Assembly (NCBI GenBank): GCA_002733505.1
Contig: NVVW01000008.1
Span: 1 to 64,000 of the forward strand
Length of the DNA stretch: 64,000 nucleotides
Reading direction: 5' to 3'
Source: Methylophaga sp.
Lineage (GTDB): Bacteria; Pseudomonadota; Gammaproteobacteria; Nitrosococcales; Methylophagaceae
Shown: piece by piece, positions 36,464 to 45,062 of the stretch
Layout of the letters: every line of letters starts with the position of its first letter
Numbering within the stretch: position 1 is the first letter of the stretch
Translations under genes and position numbers: made by a program
Notes under the pieces: model-generated
The model's database searches: none
The model's input: the letters and a program-made list of their open reading frames with translations, nothing else
What the model was told of the DNA's origin: nothing

Positions 36464-37546
36464 ATGCCATTTCGACCACATTACACCGGCCTAATTGAAA
36501 AATATCGTGACCGCTTGCCTGTAAGTGCTGATACAAAATTAATTAGCCTAGGTGAAGGTAACACGCCGCTTCTTAAACTCAATAATATCCCGGCAGTGCT
36601 GGGAAAAGATATTGAAATCTATGTTAAATATGAAGGCCTAAACCCAACAGGCTCATTTAAAGATCGCGGCATGACGATGGCGGTGACCAAAGCAGTCGAA
36701 GAAGGCAGTAAAGCGATTATTTGTGCGTCTACGGGCAATACCTCTGCATCAGCCGCCGCCTATGCCGCTCGTGCGGGAATCGCCGCATTTGTATTGATTC
36801 CTGAAGGTAAAATCGCCCTAGGTAAATTAGCTCAAGGCATGATGCACGGTGCAACCGTTATTCAAATCAAAGGCAACTTTGACGAAGGCATGCAATTAGT
36901 TAAAGAAGTGGCCGAACATGCGCCAGTAACCGTTGTGAACTCAATTAACCCCTACCGTCTACAAGGTCAAAAAACAGCAGCATTTGAGATTGTCGAAGAG
37001 CTGTCACGCGCGCCTGATTTCCACTGTCTACCTGTAGGTAATGCCGGTAATATCACCGCACACTGGATGGGATACAGTGAATATTTTGATGAGGGTATCA
37101 TCAAACAACGCCCTAGAATGGTAGGTTACCAAGCGGATGGTAGTGCACCCTTTATGCGCGGTGAAATGGTTGATAACCCTGAAACTGTAGCAACAGCTAT
37201 TCGTATCGGTCATCCACAAAGTTGGGATAAAGCATGGAAGGTTAAAGAAGAATCACAAGGTTGGTTTGATGAATGTACTGATAGCCAAATTTTGGCAGCT
37301 CAAAAATTATTAGCAGAGCACGAAGGTATTTTCTGCGAGCCGGCTTCTGCAACCTCATTGGCTGGTGCAATTAATGATATTAATAGCGGTAAAATACCTG
37401 AAGGTAGCATGATTGTATGTACATTGACCGGTCATGGTCTAAAAGACCCTGATACTGCAATCAAACAAAGTAGTTCACCTATGCTAACCGTTGATGCAAC
37501 ATTAGACGCAGTGCGTGATGCAATCTTGAATAATATGGCTGATTAG
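36464..37546 (+). CDS. thrC: Threonine synthase
   Basis: This 360-residue PLP enzyme converts O-phosphohomoserine to threonine. The PLP lysine lies in NPTGSFKDRGM (about 62), with the phosphate-binding loop PVGNAGNITAHW. The length fits the short bacterial type paired with hom. The ribosome-binding site is AAGAGGA before ATG 36464. It stands with hom as a threonine pathway unit, interrupted by repeat C. Confidence 0.94.
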   Translation: MPFRPHYTGLIEKYRDRLPVSADTKLISLGEGNTPLLKLNNIPAVLGKDIEIYVKYEGLNPTGSFKDRGMTMAVTKAVEEGSKAIICASTGNTSASAAAYAARAGIAAFVLIPEGKIALGKLAQGMMHGATVIQIKGNFDEGMQLVKEVAEHAPVTVVNSINPYRLQGQKTAAFEIVEELSRAPDFHCLPVGNAGNITAHWMGYSEYFDEGIIKQRPRMVGYQADGSAPFMRGEMVDNPETVATAIRIGHPQSWDKAWKVKEESQGWFDECTDSQILAAQKLLAEHEGIFCEPASATSLAGAINDINSGKIPEGSMIVCTLTGHGLKDPDTAIKQSSSPMLTVDATLDAVRDAILNNMAD

Positions 37547-37595
37547 AAATACTATTTAACCCGAGTTCTGGATAAGAAAAATAGTTTAAACACTT

Positions 37596-37717
37596 TGTCA
37601 TTGATCCTTCGGTTACTGCGTTTCCGTAGGATTGTTAGCGGGAATCTAGTATTTAGAACGAAGCTCCCTGCTAAGCTTGTGCTCAGCTTGACTGGGTAAG
37701 CCTACCGGGATGACGAA
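37596..37717. repeat. Palindromic repeat family C, downstream of thrC
   Basis: This stretch carries the 29-bp core at 37671-37699 that recurs exactly at 59013-59041 (beginning CTAAGCTTGTGCTCAGCTTG) and ends in ACCGGGATGACG. It also contains GGTTACTGCGTTTCC, the reverse complement of a motif near the second copy. It fills most of the gap before the next gene and has no coding potential. Confidence 0.7.
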
Positions 37718-37774
37718 AAATAAGCTAAATTCTCTTATCCAGAATGTAGGAACTATCAACTAAAGAGAAAATAA

Positions 37775-38278
37775 ATGACAGAAGATGCACCTAGCCCCAG
37801 TGAACAGGAAATAAAGGCAGCGAAGCTACCTCACGATATTTTCTTAAGCAATTTAATTATGAATCATATTTTATTGTTCACTGCTATTGCTGCATTTGGT
37901 GGAAAATATATTCAGCTACTGGTATTAATCCCGTTATTTTCTTTTATAGCATTAGGCTTTACATTTTATAAGGCGCGTAAAGTGAAACGAGAAGACAGTG
38001 AATTTGTTTATGTTCACTGGCAAATCGCACGCCGTTGGAGTGTATTGTTCAGTGGTGTATTAGTATTATTATGCACCGTTTCGCTATTAGGTTGGCTACT
38101 TCAGCAGCAAGGCAATATGATGAAAGAAATGGTGTATGCCCTTATTGGTGGTTTAGGGATTTTCCCTACATTGATGTCGGTATTAGTGTTAGTCATCATT
38201 GAATCTGATTCTCTACATCACGCCAGATTGGGGACGTATCCCAAAGATTCTAGACAACGTTTTCTTGGTGAAGACTAG
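37775..38278 (+). CDS. Conserved-looking membrane protein of unknown function
   Basis: This is a 167-residue protein that I do not recognise. It has a polar N-terminus, then about four membrane helices (near 27-45, 47-66, 88-110 and 120-143), and a charged loop with HWQIARRWSVLFSG. The C-terminus (HHARLGTYPKDSRQRFLG) is hydrophilic. ATG 37775 has AAAGAGA upstream. It is followed by a GC-rich hairpin and then convergent genes. Confidence 0.65.
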   Translation: MTEDAPSPSEQEIKAAKLPHDIFLSNLIMNHILLFTAIAAFGGKYIQLLVLIPLFSFIALGFTFYKARKVKREDSEFVYVHWQIARRWSVLFSGVLVLLCTVSLLGWLLQQQGNMMKEMVYALIGGLGIFPTLMSVLVLVIIESDSLHHARLGTYPKDSRQRFLGED

Positions 38279-38291
38279 AGTTTTAATTGAT

Positions 38292-38310
38292 CGGTGGTGC
38301 ACCACCACCG
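38292..38310. terminator. GC-rich hairpin between convergent genes
   Basis: CGGTGGTG (38292-38299) and CACCACCG (38303-38310) form a perfect 8-bp stem with a 3-base loop. It sits in the 46-base space between convergent genes. No T run follows, so it is not a textbook Rho-independent terminator, but its place suggests it shields 3' ends or slows polymerase. Confidence 0.4.
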
Positions 38311-38324
38311 ACAGCAGGTTCAGG

Positions 38325-38963
38325 CTAGGTGCGGACAAGCACTTTTTCACGCCATTCATTTGAAAGTTGTGGGATCTCAGCCGCTAGTGCCATTACTGCT
38401 GTTGAACCAATAAAGTTTTTGTCAAAATAGGCATTGAATAAGCTATAAATGGACAATTGTTTTGGGTGTTGGTAAACAAGCTTTATTTCGCTGTTGGTAT
38501 TGATGGTTCCAGCCTGTAATACTCGAAAATAAATTCCGGTGGCGCCGTGCTGAACAAAGAGCTTAGGCATTTCCTTCATTTCTAAAGCAATACCGAGCTT
38601 AAAACACGGTACTCGAGGCTGGGTTATCTCTAATACACAATCCCCGATCTGTATTTGATCGCCAATGCATAGCGTGGCTTCATCTAAATTAGAAATGGTG
38701 AGGTTTTCACCAAACTGGCCAAAAGCCAACTCAGGTCTATCGAGGCTTTCTCGCCAATAGTCATAATGGTTTGCAGAAAAAGCATATACGGCTTTGTGTT
38801 CACCACCGTGGTTTTTTAAATCTGCTTGTTGATCGTTAGTGAGTCCTTGTGGGCTAACTAATACATCAGTATGAATTGGCTTTTTGAAAATTCCTGTTGA
38901 GACTAGCTTATTGTTGTATTCAACATCAACCGCTAGTGATACGTTAACCGAAACTAATTTCAA
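38325..38963 (-). CDS. MOSC-domain protein (YiiM-like)
   Basis: This 212-residue protein has a MOSC domain with the conserved cysteine in PRVPCFKLG (about 125-133) and the phrases NHGGEHKAVYAFSANHY and GQFGENLTI. The family handles molybdenum-cofactor sulfur chemistry; YiiM itself reduces N-hydroxylated bases using molybdenum cofactor. It begins directly after the stop of the small secreted gene, so the two are probably co-transcribed downstream of serC-serA. Confidence 0.85.
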   Translation of the reverse strand: MKLVSVNVSLAVDVEYNNKLVSTGIFKKPIHTDVLVSPQGLTNDQQADLKNHGGEHKAVYAFSANHYDYWRESLDRPELAFGQFGENLTISNLDEATLCIGDQIQIGDCVLEITQPRVPCFKLGIALEMKEMPKLFVQHGATGIYFRVLQAGTINTNSEIKLVYQHPKQLSIYSLFNAYFDKNFIGSTAVMALAAEIPQLSNEWREKVLVRT

Positions 38964-39242
38964 TTAGCGTGGGATCACAGAATGGATAACCTGGCTATAC
39001 TCAAAAAAGACAATAAAATCAGGGTATGTCCATTTTGTAATAGGTGGCTCACCAATAGCGGCTGATTTCTGTTGGGCTTGTCCAAACTTCTGCGTAACTG
39101 CTGACATTGATATGCCGCGGGTGGGGCGCAATACACCTGCACTACTATTTGCAACGCTGTAAGTGGGAACCGTGAGTGTTTCTGCTAGACTAGCGGCGCT
39201 GGCGAAAAGTAGCGTTATGCTAAGGATTAATGTTAGTTTCAT
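38964..39242 (-). CDS. Small secreted protein of unknown function
   Basis: This 92-residue protein has a signal peptide (about 1-20, ending SLAET). The mature part, with TKWTYPDFIVFFEYSQVIHSV at its end, looks like a small beta-rich domain that I recall from other gammaproteobacterial hypothetical proteins without a function. The start is placed at ATG 39242, with AAGGAG 9 bases upstream. A longer frame to 39290 would add 16 residues before the signal peptide. It follows serA and abuts the MOSC gene. Confidence 0.7.
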   Translation of the reverse strand: MKLTLILSITLLFASAASLAETLTVPTYSVANSSAGVLRPTRGISMSAVTQKFGQAQQKSAAIGEPPITKWTYPDFIVFFEYSQVIHSVIPR

Positions 39243-39295
39243 AATAAAAACTCCTTTTGTTTGAGACAAGCATACTACGTAATTATGCAACTGTC

Positions 39296-40462
39296 TTATA
39301 AGCAGCGCACATTTAGCACACCTTCAATTGCCTTAATTTCGTCCTTAACGGAATCAGCTAATACGGTTTCAGTGTCAATCAACGTATAAGCGGCATCATT
39401 AAGTGATTTATTTAACATATCTACAATGTTGATATTAGCTTGTGCAATGGCATTGGTAATGGAGCTAATAACATTTGGAACATTATCATGGGCAACAGTT
39501 AAACGAAATTGATTAGCTGGTTTCCGCATTTTGATGGTTGGAAAATTTACCGAATTAGTAATATTACCGTTCTCTAAATAATCTTTAATTTGTTCGGCGA
39601 CCATAACGGCACAGTTGTCTTCAGCTTCAGCTGTTGAAGCACCTAAATGCGGTAGGGTAATCACTTTTGGATGATTTTTTAGCAAATTACTAGGGAAGTC
39701 ACACACGTAGGCATTCACTTTGCCACTGTCTAAAGCAGCAACAACGGCTTCGTCGTTGACAATGCCAGCTCTAGCAAAGTTTAGAATGGTGACGTTATCA
39801 CGCATATTAATTAAGCGATCGGCATTGATCATGTTTTTAGTAGCTTCAATTAAGGGCACATGGAAGGTGACAAAATCACAATGTGTTAGCAAATCATCAA
39901 CGCTAGTGGCTTGTTCCACTTCATGTGATAATTTCCATGCACCTTCAACTGTGATTTTAGGATCATAACCAATAACACGCATACCTAAAGCAATAGCAGT
40001 GTTAGCGATTTTGATGCCAATTGCACCTAAGCCGATAACACCTAATGTTTTTCCAGGTAATTCAAAGCCGACAAAACCACTTTTTCCCGCTTCAACTTGT
40101 TTAGTGATTTCAGCATCATCGCCTGCTAACTGTTTGGCAAACTCCCATGCAGGACAAATATTTCTAGCGCTCAACAACATGCCGGTTAGCACTAATTCTT
40201 GCACCGCATTAGCATTTGCACCAGGGGCATTAAAAACAGGGATACCTTTCGCGGTCATTTTTTCAACAGGAATATTGTTTACCCCCGCACCAGCACGACC
40301 AATGGCTTGCAAGGTGTCGGGCACAGCCCAATCATGCATTTTAAATGAGCGTAATAAAACCGCATCAGGGTGTTGAATTTCTGATGCAATTTCATAGTTT
40401 TCACGGGGAAAACGATCTAATCCTGTTACCGAAATATTATTAAGCGTTAGCACTTTAAACAT
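39296..40462 (-). CDS. serA: D-3-phosphoglycerate dehydrogenase
   Basis: This 388-residue NAD-dependent dehydrogenase carries out the first step of serine synthesis. It has the NAD-binding motif LGVIGLGAIGIKIAN (about 144-158), catalytic HLGAST (histidine near 275), and a C-terminal ACT domain (about 316-388) for feedback control. The short form, without the extra domain of the long SerA, is typical when serC is adjacent. serC lies 11 bases upstream on the same strand. Confidence 0.92.
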   Translation of the reverse strand: MFKVLTLNNISVTGLDRFPRENYEIASEIQHPDAVLLRSFKMHDWAVPDTLQAIGRAGAGVNNIPVEKMTAKGIPVFNAPGANANAVQELVLTGMLLSARNICPAWEFAKQLAGDDAEITKQVEAGKSGFVGFELPGKTLGVIGLGAIGIKIANTAIALGMRVIGYDPKITVEGAWKLSHEVEQATSVDDLLTHCDFVTFHVPLIEATKNMINADRLINMRDNVTILNFARAGIVNDEAVVAALDSGKVNAYVCDFPSNLLKNHPKVITLPHLGASTAEAEDNCAVMVAEQIKDYLENGNITNSVNFPTIKMRKPANQFRLTVAHDNVPNVISSITNAIAQANINIVDMLNKSLNDAAYTLIDTETVLADSVKDEIKAIEGVLNVRCL

Positions 40463-40473
40463 GATGAGTTGCC

Positions 40474-41559
40474 TTATTTATTGTTAGCTGCAAAATCTTG
40501 CATGAAAGTGATAAGTGCATCAACGCCTTCTTCTGGCATTGCATTGTAGATACTTGCACGCATTCCACCTACGCTGCGGTGACCTTTAAGCGTCACTAAG
40601 CCCGCTTGTTTGGCACCGGTTAAAAAGTCAGCATCTAAATCAGCATTATTTAAAGTGAATGTAACATTCATCCATGAACGATATTGAGGATTAACAGGGT
40701 TGCTATAAAAGCCATTTGAATCATCAATCGCAGCATAAAGCTTTGTCGCTTTACGTTGATTAATGGCAGCCATGCCAGCTAAGCCACCTAAATCTTTAAC
40801 CCACTGGAAAACTAAACCAGCTAAATATAAAGCATAGGTTGGCGGTGTGTTATACATAGAATCATTATCAGCCTGTACTTTGTAGTCAAACATAGTCGGC
40901 GTGCCGGCTAATGTTTCACCAATCAAGTCATCACGCACAATCACAATAGTTAAGCCAGCAGGGCCAATATTCTTTTGAGCGCCCGCATAAATGAGTGCAA
41001 ATTTTGATACATCAATCGAGCGAGATAAAATAGTAGAAGATAAATCAACAACCAAAGGCACATCGCCTACATCAGGAATTTCATCAAACGCAACACCACC
41101 GATGGTTTCATTAGCGGTGTAATGTACATACGCGGCATCAGGGTTTAATTTCCATGTTGATTTATCAGGCACAGAGTTGAAACCGTCATCTTCCGAACTA
41201 GCCACAATATTGACATCACAATAACGCTTAGCTTCACTAATGGCTTTTTTAGACCATTGCCCGGTATTGAAATAATCAGCTGTCGTTTTACCACGCAGCA
41301 GATTCATCGGAATGCCTGCAAATTGCGATGACGCACCACCTTGTAAAAACAGCACTTTATAATTATCAGGAATAGCCATCACTTCACGAAGATCAGCTTC
41401 AGCTTTATTGGCGATAGATAAAAACTCTTTGCCACGATGACTCATTTCCATGGTGTTCATACCGGTGCCGTTCCAATCTAGGAATTCTTGTTGGGCGCGT
41501 TGTAAAACGGCTTCAGGAATCATGGCGGGACCAGCACTAAAATTGTAGAGGCGTGACAT
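40474..41559 (-). CDS. serC: Phosphoserine aminotransferase
   Basis: This 361-residue class V PLP aminotransferase carries out the second step of serine synthesis and is also used in pyridoxal phosphate synthesis. The N-terminus YNFSAGPAMIPEAVL is diagnostic, and the PLP lysine is in YAGAQKNIGPAG (about 196). It is transcribed ahead of serA, giving a compact serine operon. serB is not in the window. Confidence 0.95.
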   Translation of the reverse strand: MSRLYNFSAGPAMIPEAVLQRAQQEFLDWNGTGMNTMEMSHRGKEFLSIANKAEADLREVMAIPDNYKVLFLQGGASSQFAGIPMNLLRGKTTADYFNTGQWSKKAISEAKRYCDVNIVASSEDDGFNSVPDKSTWKLNPDAAYVHYTANETIGGVAFDEIPDVGDVPLVVDLSSTILSRSIDVSKFALIYAGAQKNIGPAGLTIVIVRDDLIGETLAGTPTMFDYKVQADNDSMYNTPPTYALYLAGLVFQWVKDLGGLAGMAAINQRKATKLYAAIDDSNGFYSNPVNPQYRSWMNVTFTLNNADLDADFLTGAKQAGLVTLKGHRSVGGMRASIYNAMPEEGVDALITFMQDFAANNK

Positions 41560-41665
41560 TGAAAAGAGTCCTTATAGAAAGTAGGTGAGTAAACAGTCAA
41601 GTATAACAAAAAGAAACTGAAGTTTTGTAAGAAATTTAGTAGTGGAATTGGGTCGATAATGAATT

Positions 41666-42904
41666 TCAGTTCGGTAAGAATAACTCAACTAAAGTGTTGA
41701 GGTAACGGTGTCCTTTTTCTGTTGGGCATATTTTGTGAATATCGTGCGTGATTAACCCTTGTTGTTCTGCTTGCTGTAGCGCTTTATTAATATGTGAGAT
41801 TGGTAAGCCTGCATGTTGATAAAACAGTGAAGTAGGGAAGCCATCCGTTAGTCTTAATGCGTTCAGCATAAATTCAAAACCGAGATCAGTTTCGGCAATC
41901 ATTTCTTGCGTTAAGATTATATCGGCTGTGCCAGCAGTATCAAGATAGCGTTGCGGTTGTTTTTGTTTTGAACGGCGGGTGATGCTTTGTTTGGCTGCAT
42001 CGCTTATTTTGCCGTGCGCACCTGCACCAATACCAAGGTAATCACCAAAATGCCAATAGTTTAGATTGTGCCGGCAAGCATAAAAGGGGACGCTACCCTT
42101 TAATTCTTCTCTAGGAGTTGAGCCAATCGGCTGCTTACCAATTAAAGGGTAGCGTCCCCTTTTAGAGTAGGCTGATACTTCATATTGCTGATAACCCGCT
42201 TTGGCTAGACGTTGTTGATTGGCTATTTGCCAGTCGATAATGGGATCTTCATCGGGCAAGGTAGGTGGTTGTTGGTAAAATAAGGTATTGGGTTCAAGTG
42301 TTAGTTGATAATAAGATATATGGCTCGGCTCAAGTGCTATTGCGGTTGCTACATCATTACCAGCTGTTTTTTCTGTTTGATGAGGCAATCCAAACATGAG
42401 ATCTAAATTAAAGTTTTCAAAGCCGACTTTGTGGGCTGTTTCTATCGCCTTTATCGCTTGTTTACTATCGTGAATTCGTCCTAATGCGGTGAGTGATTGA
42501 TCATTAAAACTCTGTACACCAATCGATAAACGGTTAATGCCTAGATCTAAATAATCAGCAAAACGTTGTGCTTCAAAGGTTCCCGGATTGGCTTCCAATG
42601 TTATTTCCAGCTGCGAGCTTAATGGTAATAAAGCGCGTATTGAAGAAAACAGTCGCTCGTAAGCTTCAGCTGAAAGCAGGCTGGGTGTGCCGCCGCCAAT
42701 AAAGATAGTTTGAACGGTACGCCCCCAAATGAAGGGTAATTCTTGCTCTAAATCTCGAATAAGCGCATCTATATAGGCTTGTTCAGGAATGTCTTTAGGT
42801 GAACGATGCGAGTTAAAATCACAGTAAGGACATTTTTTGACACACCAAGGTACATGAATATATAAGCTCAGCGGCGGCAGTGCTTTGAAGTCAAGCATTG
42901 CCAT
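41666..42904 (-). CDS. hemW: HemW-like radical SAM haem chaperone with an in-frame palindromic insertion
   Basis: This 412-residue protein is a coproporphyrinogen oxidase-like radical SAM protein. The 4Fe-4S motif is C21, C25, C28 in CVKKCPYC, with glycine-rich FIGGGTPSLL next. HemW binds haem and delivers it to respiratory enzymes; it is often misnamed HemN. Residues about 248-275 are extra compared with the family, where YEVSAYSK would lead almost directly into CRHNLNYWHFGDYLG. This segment is encoded by the perfect inverted repeat at 42081-42164. The frame is kept, so the protein is probably still functional. Start ATG 42904, with ATG 42898 next. Confidence 0.9.
   Translation of the reverse strand: MAMLDFKALPPLSLYIHVPWCVKKCPYCDFNSHRSPKDIPEQAYIDALIRDLEQELPFIWGRTVQTIFIGGGTPSLLSAEAYERLFSSIRALLPLSSQLEITLEANPGTFEAQRFADYLDLGINRLSIGVQSFNDQSLTALGRIHDSKQAIKAIETAHKVGFENFNLDLMFGLPHQTEKTAGNDVATAIALEPSHISYYQLTLEPNTLFYQQPPTLPDEDPIIDWQIANQQRLAKAGYQQYEVSAYSKRGRYPLIGKQPIGSTPREELKGSVPFYACRHNLNYWHFGDYLGIGAGAHGKISDAAKQSITRRSKQKQPQRYLDTAGTADIILTQEMIAETDLGFEFMLNALRLTDGFPTSLFYQHAGLPISHINKALQQAEQQGLITHDIHKICPTEKGHRYLNTLVELFLPN
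42081..42164. repeat. Perfect 25-bp inverted repeat (84-bp element) inserted within hemW
   Basis: Arms 42081-42105 and 42140-42164 are exact reverse complements (GGGGACGCTACCCTTTAATT in the left arm), around a 34-base loop. The total length of 84 bp is 28 codons, so the hemW frame is kept. The AGGGTAGCGTCCCC core recalls palindromes found beside REP-associated Y1 transposases, but no such transposase is in the window. The arms show no mismatch, so the insertion is recent or under constraint. Confidence 0.85.
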
Positions 42905-42933
42905 TGTCGCTTGGCAATAAAACAGATCTATCG

Positions 42934-42963
42934 ATAAGCGTGTGCTCAGTTTGATGGGGTAAG
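42934..42963. repeat. Diverged copy of the repeat C core
   Basis: ATAAGCGTGTGCTCAGTTTG followed by ATGGGGTAAG resembles the 29-bp core at 37671-37699 and 59013-59041 with a few substitutions. It lies in the short gap between hemW and the lipoprotein gene. Confidence 0.45.
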
Positions 42964-42987
42964 AACTTGAGAATAAAGGGGCTAAGA

Positions 42988-43653
42988 TTAATCATTTTCA
43001 GGCTTCCAGCCTTTTTTCCATATTTTTAATGGCACAATATGCGGCAGCTCGCCGTTAGCTTCAAACCATGAATCAACGGCATAGCGCTGCTGTGACTGTA
43101 TGTCGATAATTGTTGCGGTATTGTGGGGAATAATAATACCACCACGTGAGGTACGTGATGATTGTTGGTGAAATTTTAATAGGCCAGCATTTGCTAGCAT
43201 ACGTAAATAAACAGTGGTATTAGTCGCCTCATCAATACAGTCTAACTGTCCTTTTCTGCCCAGAGTGAGTGAGTTTTCTGCTTGATCTTTATAGGTGCCT
43301 GATTGTTTGCCACTATAAATTTCTAATAGAGAAATAGCTAACTTTATTTGTTCACGTTCTTGAATAGCCCCATTAGCAATGGGTAGAAAAATAGATTCAA
43401 TAGAAGTCCATTGCTGATCGTTTAGGCTGATAAAAGCAAATTCAGCACAACCATTATTGTGGCAAATTGAATAGTTGTCAGGAGTGGGTTCGCCAATGAA
43501 GGGGGTACTGACATAATCGGTTAGCCTGCTGAAAGTATCTATTTTTCTAATGGGATCGATGGGGCGTTGGACACTAGGTGTTACGCAAGCATTGAGTGAT
43601 AAAACGCATAAAAAAATAATGAACTTTTGCAAAATAATTATTTTATTGGCCAC
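42988..43653 (-). CDS. Lipoprotein with transglutaminase-like Cys-His-Asp pattern
   Basis: This 221-residue lipoprotein has lipobox LNAC (Cys23). I do not recognise a named family. The C-terminal half contains, in order, C139 (GQLDCIDEATNT), H177 (PHNTATI) and D194 (YAVDSWF), the order and spacing style of transglutaminase/papain-like catalytic triads. A peptidase or transamidase fold is therefore possible, although unproven. The start overlaps the rdgB end by 11 bases, so it is in the rph-rdgB-hemW operon. Confidence 0.65.
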   Translation of the reverse strand: MANKIIILQKFIIFLCVLSLNACVTPSVQRPIDPIRKIDTFSRLTDYVSTPFIGEPTPDNYSICHNNGCAEFAFISLNDQQWTSIESIFLPIANGAIQEREQIKLAISLLEIYSGKQSGTYKDQAENSLTLGRKGQLDCIDEATNTTVYLRMLANAGLLKFHQQSSRTSRGGIIIPHNTATIIDIQSQQRYAVDSWFEANGELPHIVPLKIWKKGWKPEND

Positions 43654-44236
43654 GAAAAGCAGTCATAAACTGACGAATAGCTTTGCCTCGGTGACTAATG
43701 GCGTGTTTTTCTCCTGCCGTTAATTGTGCGGCGCTGCATTCCATATCGGGCACCCAAAAAATAGGATCATAGCCAAAGCCGCCATCACCAATCGGCGATT
43801 GTAAAATACGACCTTGCCAATCAGCTTGGCAAATGAGTGGTGTAGGATCTTTTGAATGGCGCATCATTACTAATAAACATTGATAGCGGGCATTACGTTC
43901 ATTATCAGGCACATTTTCCAGTGCTGCCAATAGGGCGTTTAAATTATCTTGATCACTGGCATCATTGCCCGCGTAACGTGCAGAATAAATGCCTGGTGCG
44001 CCGTATAAATACTCTACCTCAATACCTGAATCATCAGCAATGGCGGGCAAGCCAGTATGTTGAGCCGCATTGCGTGCTTTGATAATGGCATTTTCAACAA
44101 ACGTTAGTCCTGTTTCTTCAGCTGCAGGCACATCAAACTCAGATTGAGGTATGACCTCAATATCCATTGGTGAAAAAAGCTGGGCGAATTCACGCAGTTT
44201 GCCTTGATTACCGCTGGCGAGAACAATTTTATCCAT
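43643..44236 (-). CDS. rdgB: dITP/XTP pyrophosphatase (RdgB/HAM1)
   Basis: This 197-residue enzyme removes non-canonical purine nucleotides such as dITP and XTP. The N-terminal substrate motif is VLASGNQGKLREF, with the metal/catalytic DDSGIEV (about 68-74) and C-terminal ISHRGKAI. It shares one base with the upstream rph stop, the usual rph-rdgB coupling in gammaproteobacteria. Confidence 0.95.
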   Translation of the reverse strand: MDKIVLASGNQGKLREFAQLFSPMDIEVIPQSEFDVPAAEETGLTFVENAIIKARNAAQHTGLPAIADDSGIEVEYLYGAPGIYSARYAGNDASDQDNLNALLAALENVPDNERNARYQCLLVMMRHSKDPTPLICQADWQGRILQSPIGDGGFGYDPIFWVPDMECSAAQLTAGEKHAISHRGKAIRQFMTAFRGQ

Positions 44237-44952
44237 TAGTCAGCAAGTGCTTGTTGTTGTTTAATGATTAAGTCAGCAATGCCTTCGCCGGCAATGGCTA
44301 ACATCGCTTGTAATTCTTCGGGTCTAAAAGCATGACCTTCGGCGGTGCCTTGAATTTCAATATAAGCACCTGCTTCATTCATCACTACGTTCATATCGGT
44401 TTCAGCATTTGAATCTTCTGCATAATCTAAATCAAGCACGGCTTTGCCATTGTAGATCCCTACCGAGATGGCGGCGACTTGACCTAGTAATGGGCTTTTG
44501 TTGATTTTTTTGCTGGCAATCAAGCTATTAATAGCATCGGTTAAAGCAATAAAAGCACCGGTGATAGATGCGGTACGTGTGCCGCCATCAGCCTGAATAA
44601 CATCACAATCAATAGTAATGCTACGCTCGCCCAATGCTTTTAAATCAATAGCCGCGCGTAATGAGCGACCGATTAAGCGCTGAATTTCCATAGTACGACC
44701 ACTTTGTTTGCCGCGAGCGGCTTCACGACCCATGCGCGAACCCGTTGAGCGTGGCAACATGCCATATTCTGCTGTGACCCAACCTTCGCCTTTGCCGCGC
44801 AAAAACTGCGGAATGCGCTCTTCTACAGAGGCAGTACACAATACTTTGGTATCACCCATTTCGATTAAAACCGAACCTTCGGCGTGTTTAGTGTAGTTAC
44901 GAGTGATAGTAACTTGGCGTAATTCATTGTTTTGACGACCGCTTGGACGCAT
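44236..44952 (-). CDS. rph: Ribonuclease PH
   Basis: This 238-residue phosphorolytic 3'-5' exoribonuclease trims tRNA 3' ends. The N-terminus [19 protein letters not shown] is the family signature, and [19 protein letters not shown] and [18 protein letters not shown] follow. Full length, unlike the frameshifted rph of E. coli K-12. It is divergent from yicC, and the 110-base space between them must hold both promoters. Confidence 0.95.
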   Translation of the reverse strand: MRPSGRQNNELRQVTITRNYTKHAEGSVLIEMGDTKVLCTASVEERIPQFLRGKGEGWVTAEYGMLPRSTGSRMGREAARGKQSGRTMEIQRLIGRSLRAAIDLKALGERSITIDCDVIQADGGTRTASITGAFIALTDAINSLIASKKINKSPLLGQVAAISVGIYNGKAVLDLDYAEDSNAETDMNVVMNEAGAYIEIQGTAEGHAFRPEELQAMLAIAGEGIADLIIKQQQALAD

Positions 44953-45062
44953 AGGAAATTCCTTAAAAATCTAAAATAATGTGAACATTATACGTGGCTT
45001 GAATGCTATTACCGATGCTTTTAGTTAATATGTCTACTTTAGAGTTATTTTTAGGAATAATT

